Assembly (NCBI GenBank): GCA_017610205.1
Contig: JAFCCL010000003.1
Location: 62,001-126,000 of the forward strand
DNA: 64,000 nt
From: Candidatus Iainarchaeum sp.
Lineage (GTDB): Archaea; Iainarchaeota; Iainarchaeia; Iainarchaeales; GCA-2688035
Direction: 5' to 3'
A program made the translations under genes and the position numbers. Positions 59,534 to 64,000 of the stretch are shown piece after piece; position 1 is the first letter of the stretch, and each line of letters starts with the position of its first letter. The notes under the pieces are model-generated. The model worked only from the letters and a program-made list of their open reading frames with translations. It was not told where the DNA came from and searched no databases.

Positions 59534-59938
59534 ATGAAGGCAAAATTTTTGCTTGTAATCATTTCGTTAATTTTAATGGCTGCAGGAGCCAGTGCTTCCT
59601 GTGGTGCCTATTGCTATGGTTCACAGGGCTATTCTGCTATAGACAACGGCTATTATGCTGGAACACCAAGCTATTATGGCGGTTCATATTCTAGCTATGA
59701 AAGATGGAATGGTTACGAAAACTGGGAATATTATTCTGCTGACGGAAGATATTACTCCTATTATGGTCCGTCTTATTATGGTTCTTATTACAATTATCCA
59801 AGCTACAATTATTACCATGCCTACAATTACAATTCCTATTATCCTCCTGCAGTGTATTATTACGAACCCTATTACAACTACTATAATTACGGGGTTCAAT
59901 ACTACAAGCCTGGCTTTAGCATAAGTGTTGGCTGGTAG
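59534..59938 (+). CDS. Secreted, extremely tyrosine-rich protein
   Basis: A 134-residue protein with a signal peptide (1-22, ending GASAS) and a mature part of about 112 residues of which 38 are Tyr, with many Ser, Asn, Gly and Pro. Motifs include repeated YYN, SYY and YYGS units. Two Cys lie near the mature N-terminus. Low-complexity, prion-like or adhesive composition suggests a surface coat or matrix protein; the function is unknown. The gene has a consensus leaderless promoter and is probably well expressed. I know no family of this type. Confidence 0.8.
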   Translation: MKAKFLLVIISLILMAAGASASCGAYCYGSQGYSAIDNGYYAGTPSYYGGSYSSYERWNGYENWEYYSADGRYYSYYGPSYYGSYYNYPSYNYYHAYNYNSYYPPAVYYYEPYYNYYNYGVQYYKPGFSISVGW

Positions 59939-59940
59939 CT

Positions 59941-60000
59941 GTCACGCCCGGCTAGTGCGGGCAAGAGTGCCATCTTCGCTTGGGCTCAATGGCACGGCTT
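59941..60000. repeat. Dispersed structured repeat, copy C
   Basis: Shares GCCCGGCTAGTGCG and AGTGCCATCTTCG with copy A. Stems: GCCCG (59946-59950) with CGGGC (59958-59962), and GTGCCAT (59967-59973) with ATGGCAC (59989-59995), both perfect. It follows the stop of the tyrosine-rich gene by 2 nt and could act as its terminator. Confidence 0.7.
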
Positions 60001-60081
60001 CGCAAGCAAAAGAAGAAGCTTTATAAACTCTTTTTCTTTTAATTTCATAAAATTCTGCTTTTTTTTTTAAGTGGTTTAACT

Positions 60082-60213
60082 ATGGGTACTAGAAAGAAGG
60101 ATTCGTCGCGTTTCAAGAAATCGCACTCTAAACAGCGGTGGAAATGGCATAAGAAAAAGATGCGAAGAAAGCAGAAGAAAAAGCGCTATTTGAGAAAAAG
60201 AGCTAAAAGCTAA
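60082..60213 (+). CDS. rpl41e: Ribosomal protein eL41-like, 43 residues
   Basis: A 43-residue, extremely basic protein. RWKWHKKKMRRKQKKKRYLR then KRAKS resembles the 25-residue eL41 core (KWxKKRMRRLKRKRRKMRxRSK) with a short N-terminal extension. eL41 is the smallest ribosomal protein. A BoxA-like TTTATAAAC lies near 60020-60028. The last codons form the first unit of the tandem repeat that follows. Confidence 0.65.
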   Translation: MGTRKKDSSRFKKSHSKQRWKWHKKKMRRKQKKKRYLRKRAKS

Positions 60214-60418
60214 ATGCTTTTAAGCTAAGAGCTAAATGCTTTTGAGTCAAAAGCTAAATGCTTTTAAGCTAAGAGCTAAATGCTTTTGAGCTAAGAGCTA
60301 AATGCTTTTAAGCTAAGAGCTAAATGCTTTTGAGTCAAAAGCTAAATGCTTTTTTTTTTTGGAAAATTGCCAAGAGCTAAATGCTTTTTTTTAAGAGAAT
60401 TAAAAGCTAATTGTTTTT
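60203..60418 (+). repeat. 22-bp tandem hairpin array downstream of eL41
   Basis: The 13-mer GCTAAATGCTTTT starts at 60209, 60231, 60253, 60275, 60297, 60319 and 60341, a period of exactly 22 bp. Less regular copies follow at 60376 and 60406. Each unit can fold as AAAAGC-TAAAT-GCTTTT or with G-U pairs, followed by T. The spacer alternates between AAGCTAAGA and GAGTCAAAA types. It resembles a tandem terminator. Confidence 0.85.
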
Positions 60419-60430
60419 TTTTACTTTTTT

Positions 60431-61315
60431 TTACAATGGAAGCTGCAGCAAGTAAATTACTATAAATCCTGCAATGAATACAAGGTATTGTGCGTAGGTA
60501 ACCCAGTACATTTTTCCCATGTCAATTTTTTGTGGATCTTTTAATGCGGTTTTGTACAATGGCAGTGCAAGAATCATTGCAATGCCCAAGAAAAGATAAA
60601 TTGTTGGTAGCACTGTAAGGCAGGTGTAAACGTATGACAGTGCCCCAATTGCGAGAGAGGCATAAGCAAGCCTTTTCATATTCTTTTCTCCAAACAAAAC
60701 AACCGAGCTCTTGAGGCCTATTTTTTTCTCGTGCACTTTGCTTGACATTCTGTACAATCCAAAGCCTCCGAATTGCACTCCAAGGATAAATAACAGCAGG
60801 CTTAAAGGCGCGTTGAATGCTGGGACAAACAAAACCCATCCTGCATAAAAGCGAAAAATTGGATTTACAAGCGAACCGCTTATTAGGTCAACAACAGGTC
60901 TCTTTTTCAGATTAAAAGGAGGCATGGTATACATTAATTGGTTGGCAAGCATTGCAAGAATGCAGATTGTAAAAAGTCCTGCACAGTCAATAAACCAGGA
61001 AATTGAAAGTGAAATAAAAACAAGCAAAATTGAAAAAACCAATGATGCGTTTGCAGAAACTTTGCCTGAAGGAATTGCCCTGAGCTTTTTTACCGGGTGC
61101 ATTGCGTCTGCTTTTCTGTCAGTGTAATCGTTTAATGCATAAAGTCCTGACCAAAGCAATGCAACTGAAGCAAAGCCCCAAATAAATCTTATTGGGTCAA
61201 GGCCAATGTGTAAAAAGAGTCCAACTGTAACAGCGGCAATAGCCATGTTTCCAAAGCTTTTGCTCCATTCTAATGGCCGCATTAACTGCAACAGGCCGTA
61301 AAAAAACTTTGACAT
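60431..61315 (-). CDS. UbiA-family enzyme, DPPR synthase-like
   Basis: A 294-residue membrane protein with about eight helices. The start RPLEWSKSFGNMA, the aspartate motif YALNDYTDRKADAMHPVKKL, then RAIPSG, matches decaprenyl-phosphate phosphoribosyltransferase-type UbiA enzymes (RPxQW, NDxxDxxxDxxHPxKRxRPIAxG). Such enzymes make polyprenyl-phospho-pentoses for glycan assembly. The specificity is inferred; a general prenyltransferase is the alternative. Confidence 0.7.
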   Translation of the reverse strand: MSKFFYGLLQLMRPLEWSKSFGNMAIAAVTVGLFLHIGLDPIRFIWGFASVALLWSGLYALNDYTDRKADAMHPVKKLRAIPSGKVSANASLVFSILLVFISLSISWFIDCAGLFTICILAMLANQLMYTMPPFNLKKRPVVDLISGSLVNPIFRFYAGWVLFVPAFNAPLSLLLFILGVQFGGFGLYRMSSKVHEKKIGLKSSVVLFGEKNMKRLAYASLAIGALSYVYTCLTVLPTIYLFLGIAMILALPLYKTALKDPQKIDMGKMYWVTYAQYLVFIAGFIVIYLLQLPL

Positions 61316-61484
61316 AGTTTTATTTGAAGTAAAAAGAATAAATACTTTTGCAATTTAATGAATTTGAGTAATTGCTTTCTAAAATGTGAAAGTAAACCTT
61401 TTTATTGCAGTTTGGCATTATAGGGTATTGAATAAGCGAAAAAAGGGCTTATGTTAAAACAAAAAAAGAGGTGCGGAAAGTAAA

Positions 61485-61853
61485 ATGGCAAAAAAGGTTT
61501 TGATTGTTGACGACGAGCCTGATATCAGGATATCAGTGAGGCAGGCTGTTGAAAATGAGGGTTTTGAGGCAAAAACAGCCAACAATGCAAAACAGGCATT
61601 GCGATTACTCCATGGAGAAAAATTTGATCTTGTTCTAATGGATATTTTTATGCCGGAGATGTCTGGAAGGGACGCGGTTAAAGAAATAAGGGCTGATTCC
61701 AAAATTAAAAATCAAAAAGTTGCATTTTTGACGGTTGCTGAGTTGAGTTCTAATGGAAAGGCAATAATCAAAAAAATGAATCCTGTTGACTACTTTCAGA
61801 AGCCGATTGAATTGAAAGACTTTATCAGGAGATTGAAAAAAATACTGAAATAA
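61485..61853 (+). CDS. Single-domain response regulator
   Basis: A 122-residue receiver domain: VLIVDDEPDIR (acidic pocket), LVLMDIFMPEMSG with phospho-acceptor Asp near 53, FLTVAE for the Thr position and FQKPIE with the conserved Lys. There is no output domain. GAGGTG precedes the start. It heads a three-gene run with the RecA-like protein and the histidine kinase and presumably receives phosphate from the kinase. Confidence 0.92.
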   Translation: MAKKVLIVDDEPDIRISVRQAVENEGFEAKTANNAKQALRLLHGEKFDLVLMDIFMPEMSGRDAVKEIRADSKIKNQKVAFLTVAELSSNGKAIIKKMNPVDYFQKPIELKDFIRRLKKILK

Positions 61854-61895
61854 GCATCAAAGTTTTTTTCTTTGAAAAAATGGTTGTTTTTAAAA

Positions 61896-62426
61896 ATGGG
61901 TTTTTCAAAAGAGCTGGTTGAAAACCAGAACGTGGTTTTGGAATTTGAAAGAGGTGAATACAATTGTGGAGTTTTAACCGCGAACAGTATTGTTTCAGGT
62001 AAATTCAAATCAATTTGTTACATAACTATGTCAAAGTCTGCTACTGCTGTGGAGGAATTTTTAAAAAAGAGTGGTGTGGATTCAAAAAAATACCGGTTTA
62101 TTGACTGTGTAAGTAAAAAAACCGGCTTTAAAAAAAACACAAAAAAAACTGTTTTCATTTCTTCTCCAAGTTCATTGACTGAAATTGGCATTGCAGTAAG
62201 CAAATCATTTAAAGAAAAAAAAATAGACCTTCTTTTTTTTGATTCAATTAGTTCTCTTTTGGTTTACAACAATGAACTTGACTCGGTAAAATTTCTTCAT
62301 TCTCTTATGGTTTTGGTAAAGGGAACAAAAGCAAAAGCGGTTTATTTAATAATGAAAAGCGACCTTAGCAAAAAAGTAGTCAGGGATATAGAGATTTTTT
62401 CAGATTCAATAACCTGGCTTGAATAA
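61896..62426 (+). CDS. RecA-superfamily-like protein lacking Walker A
   Basis: A 176-residue protein. The fold resembles archaeal KaiC/RecA-like proteins that accompany sensor kinases: FKSICYITMSKSATAVEEFL, YRFIDCVSKKTGF, FISSPSSLTEIGIAVSKS and LLFFDSISSLLVYNNELDSV, the last being the Walker B region. No GxxGxGKS P-loop is seen, so it probably does not hydrolyse ATP. It lies between the response regulator and the kinase and may be an adaptor. ATG 61896 is used; a TTG 24 nt upstream is possible. Confidence 0.65.
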   Translation: MGFSKELVENQNVVLEFERGEYNCGVLTANSIVSGKFKSICYITMSKSATAVEEFLKKSGVDSKKYRFIDCVSKKTGFKKNTKKTVFISSPSSLTEIGIAVSKSFKEKKIDLLFFDSISSLLVYNNELDSVKFLHSLMVLVKGTKAKAVYLIMKSDLSKKVVRDIEIFSDSITWLE

Positions 62427-62510
62427 TTCTTTCCTTAAGAGAAAGTCCGTGAAATAGAGAATTATTAAGTAAAAGAGTTTATTTTAATGTAAATAATCCG
62501 GTGCTAAAAA

Positions 62511-63530
62511 ATGTATATGGTTATTGTTCTTGATTTGATTTCTGTTTTCTTAAGCATTCTTGTTTTCAGTTTATCCCACAAGCTAAAGTCAAGTTTTAAA
62601 TCACTTCTAAAGCCAACAATTTCTGTTTTTTATATAATCTGCATTTTGGCACTTTCACTGGCTTTTCTTGAATTAACAGGTTTTATAGTTGTTGATGACA
62701 CTCCATTCAATGTCGGGCTTCATATTGCAATTCTTGCAATAATACTTTTGATTGTTTTAAGTCTGAACAAAATTAGGGTAAACCAGTTAACAAATGAGTT
62801 GAAGGCAAGCAAAGAACTCAACAAATTAAAAATAGAGTTTTTGGCAAGAACATCACACGAGCTAAAAACGCCGCTGACCCCTTTGCTGATGCAATTGCAA
62901 ATGCTGCAAAAAGGTACTTTTGGAAAACTTGATAGAAAACAGCTGGACAGTATTGGAATGATTGAACGCAATATCAGAAGATTAAGTGCTTTGATTAATG
63001 ACATACTTTATTTTAGCAGTTCGAGTTCTGGAAAACTCAAGCTGAATAAATCGTTGGAAAATCTTAACAAGCTGGTATTTAATGCAGTTAAAACAATGGA
63101 AAACAAAGCCAAAAAGAAAGAAATTAAAATTTTGGTTAAAAAAGAAACCATTCCCCTGATTGAATGTGATTCGGACAGAATCACGGAAATTTTGGTTAAT
63201 CTTATTGACAATGCAGTAAAGTTTTCTCCAAAAGGAAGCCAGGTTTTAATTGAAACAAAACAAAAAAACAGTTCTGTTTTGGTAAGTGTGAAAGATGGCG
63301 GCATTGGAATAACTGGAGAAAACATGTCAAAATTATTTGAGTCATTTACCCAATTTTCTAATGTTACTACACGAAAATATGGCGGCACAGGAATTGGTTT
63401 AAGCATTTGCAAAAATTTAATAAACTTGCACAATGGAAAAATTTGGGCAGAAAGCCAGGGTCCGGGCCAAGGAACAACTCTTTATTTTACTCTGCCACTT
63501 AAAAAATCTGACAGAAAGGTATTTAAATGA
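62511..63530 (+). CDS. Membrane sensor histidine kinase
   Basis: A 339-residue protein. Three transmembrane helices (about 1-95) are followed by the HisKA domain with H-box TSHELKTPLTPLLMQL near 120 and the HATPase domain: NLIDNAVKFSPKG (N box), VKDGGIGI (G1) and YGGTGIGLSICKNL (G2). There is no sensory PAS domain, so the signal may be sensed in the membrane. Its cognate receiver is encoded 1 kb upstream. It lies just before the rRNA operon. Confidence 0.93.
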   Translation: MYMVIVLDLISVFLSILVFSLSHKLKSSFKSLLKPTISVFYIICILALSLAFLELTGFIVVDDTPFNVGLHIAILAIILLIVLSLNKIRVNQLTNELKASKELNKLKIEFLARTSHELKTPLTPLLMQLQMLQKGTFGKLDRKQLDSIGMIERNIRRLSALINDILYFSSSSSGKLKLNKSLENLNKLVFNAVKTMENKAKKKEIKILVKKETIPLIECDSDRITEILVNLIDNAVKFSPKGSQVLIETKQKNSSVLVSVKDGGIGITGENMSKLFESFTQFSNVTTRKYGGTGIGLSICKNLINLHNGKIWAESQGPGQGTTLYFTLPLKKSDRKVFK

Positions 63531-63562
63531 GTATAAAGAATAGATAATAAGTGAGAGCCTAA

Positions 63563-63587
63563 CTACAGTGTTAAAACTGTAGTTTTT
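63563..63587 (+). terminator. Hairpin terminator after the histidine kinase gene
   Basis: CTACAGT and ACTGTAG form a 7-bp stem with a 6-nt loop, followed by TTTTT. It lies 32 nt after the kinase stop and would end the two-component transcript before the rRNA operon. Confidence 0.6.
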
Positions 63588-63925
63588 CCAGAAAATGCGA
63601 ATTTTTACCAACTTTGTTGGTAGCAATGGGAAAATGTTGGTCGCACACACCGTGCTGTCAGCATGCAGGTTCAATGAGCGAAAATGAGTTCCGCAGTTTT
63701 TTGTGGGATGATGTAGGCTTGCGTTGAATGAGTTCAATAAACGCAAAGACAACCAATTCTAAGTAAGTTTCTAAAACACTTTACAACACTCTACGCGGAG
63801 CGAAATGAATTTGCAACAGCAAATTCGCTTTTTCGCAAACCTTTTGGAAAAAGGTTTTTTGCCTGATGCGATTCATCCCAATTCTGGCAACAGCCAATTT
63901 GTGGCAAGAAGAATTGTATAGTGTA
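63588..63925 (+). promoter_or_regulatory. 16S rRNA upstream/leader region
   Basis: No coding frame is supported on either strand. Two stems stand out: GAATTTGC/GCAAATTC (63807-63814, 63819-63826) and AAACCTTTT/AAAAGGTTT (63837-63845, 63849-63857) followed by T. They may belong to the pre-rRNA leader or to a short transcript ending there. The rRNA promoter is probably within this stretch, but I cannot fix it. Confidence 0.4.
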
Positions 63926-64000
63926 ATTCCAGCTGATCCTGCTGGAGGATACTGCTATCGAAATCCGATTTAGACATGCAAGTCTTAAAGACGTATACGG
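63926..64000 (+). rRNA. 16S rRNA, 5' end only (runs off the window)
   Basis: ATTCCAGCTGATCCTGCTGG followed by AGGATACTGCTATCG matches the start of archaeal 16S rRNA (ATTCCGGTTGATCCTGCCGGAGG-type) with paired changes in the first helix, then ACATGCAAGTC. Only 75 nt are in the window. Confidence 0.95.

Noticed and set aside
59655-59924. Second reading frame inside the tyrosine-rich gene (isoleucine/threonine rich)
   Set aside because: It is an out-of-frame shadow caused by the repetitive TAT/TAC codons; it has no ribosome binding site or promoter of its own.
60203-60418. CRISPR-like array
   Set aside because: The 22-bp units follow one another with no unique spacers, and no cas genes are near. 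It is a plain tandem repeat.
63417-63752. Minus-strand coding region overlapping the kinase end and rRNA leader
   Set aside because: It is antisense to the conserved G2 box of the kinase, has no ribosome binding site and shows no recognisable motif.

Overview
The window is a low-GC archaeal chromosome segment. The evidence is an archaeal-type 16S rRNA 5' end starting near 63926, ribosomal proteins eL40 and eL41, an MBF1-like factor, FEN1, archaeal-type tyrosyl-tRNA synthetase, a PhoU with an AbrB-like N-terminus, and TATA-like BoxA elements about 26 nt upstream of many start codons (leaderless genes). Small gene sizes, tight packing and the mix of bacterial-type folate/purine enzymes with archaeal information processing suggest a DPANN lineage, perhaps Diapherotrites-like. 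That placement is inference; no search was run. Several genes (purE, folD, purN, ribL, ftsZ, thiM) appear to start at TTG behind a strong GGTG or GGGG ribosome binding site.

Layout. 0-23 kb is core metabolism: cysS; nine purine genes (purB, purC, purE, purN, purT, purH, purD, purA, guaB), including two alternative GAR transformylases; folate one-carbon enzymes (folC, folD, 5-formyl-THF cyclo-ligase); tyrS; and ribL beside a compact ECF vitamin transporter (S component, fused double ATPase, T component). Around 23-25 kb lie two paralogous proteins that look like sigma-70 factors (regions 2 and 4), which is striking in an archaeon. An IS66-like element with a nonsense-interrupted transposase follows.

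27-40 kb is an accessory zone: small ribbon-helix-helix and zinc proteins, three tRNAs, a PIN/RHH pair, an AAA/DUF4143 ATPase, a HEPN-MNT pair, a Fic protein and an AbiE-like pair. Two unrelated dispersed repeat families are scattered here, plus a hairpin that duplicates one end of tRNA-Ser.

40-51 kb returns to core genes: ftsZ, a site-2 protease, MBF1, fen1, an archaeal regulator, a UbiA prenyltransferase, the thiM-thiE-thiC-thiL thiamine operon and eL40. From tRNA-Glu (51.8 kb) to about 58.1 kb is a probable integrated region. It carries large secreted proteins (one an M64-like metalloprotease), a phosphohistidine swivelling-domain protein and RelBE modules, separated by relics of the tRNA 3' end. 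58-64 kb has a kinase, an acyltransferase-like membrane protein, an extremely tyrosine-rich secreted protein, eL41 followed by a 22-bp tandem hairpin array, a UbiA/DPPR-like enzyme, a two-component system with a RecA-like partner, and the start of the rRNA operon.

Working together: the purine, folate and thiamine genes suggest partly autonomous cofactor and nucleotide synthesis. RibL plus the ECF transporter suggests flavin salvage. The accessory zones are dominated by toxin-antitoxin-like pairs, decayed genes and repeats, as expected of a region under recombination and mobile-element pressure.
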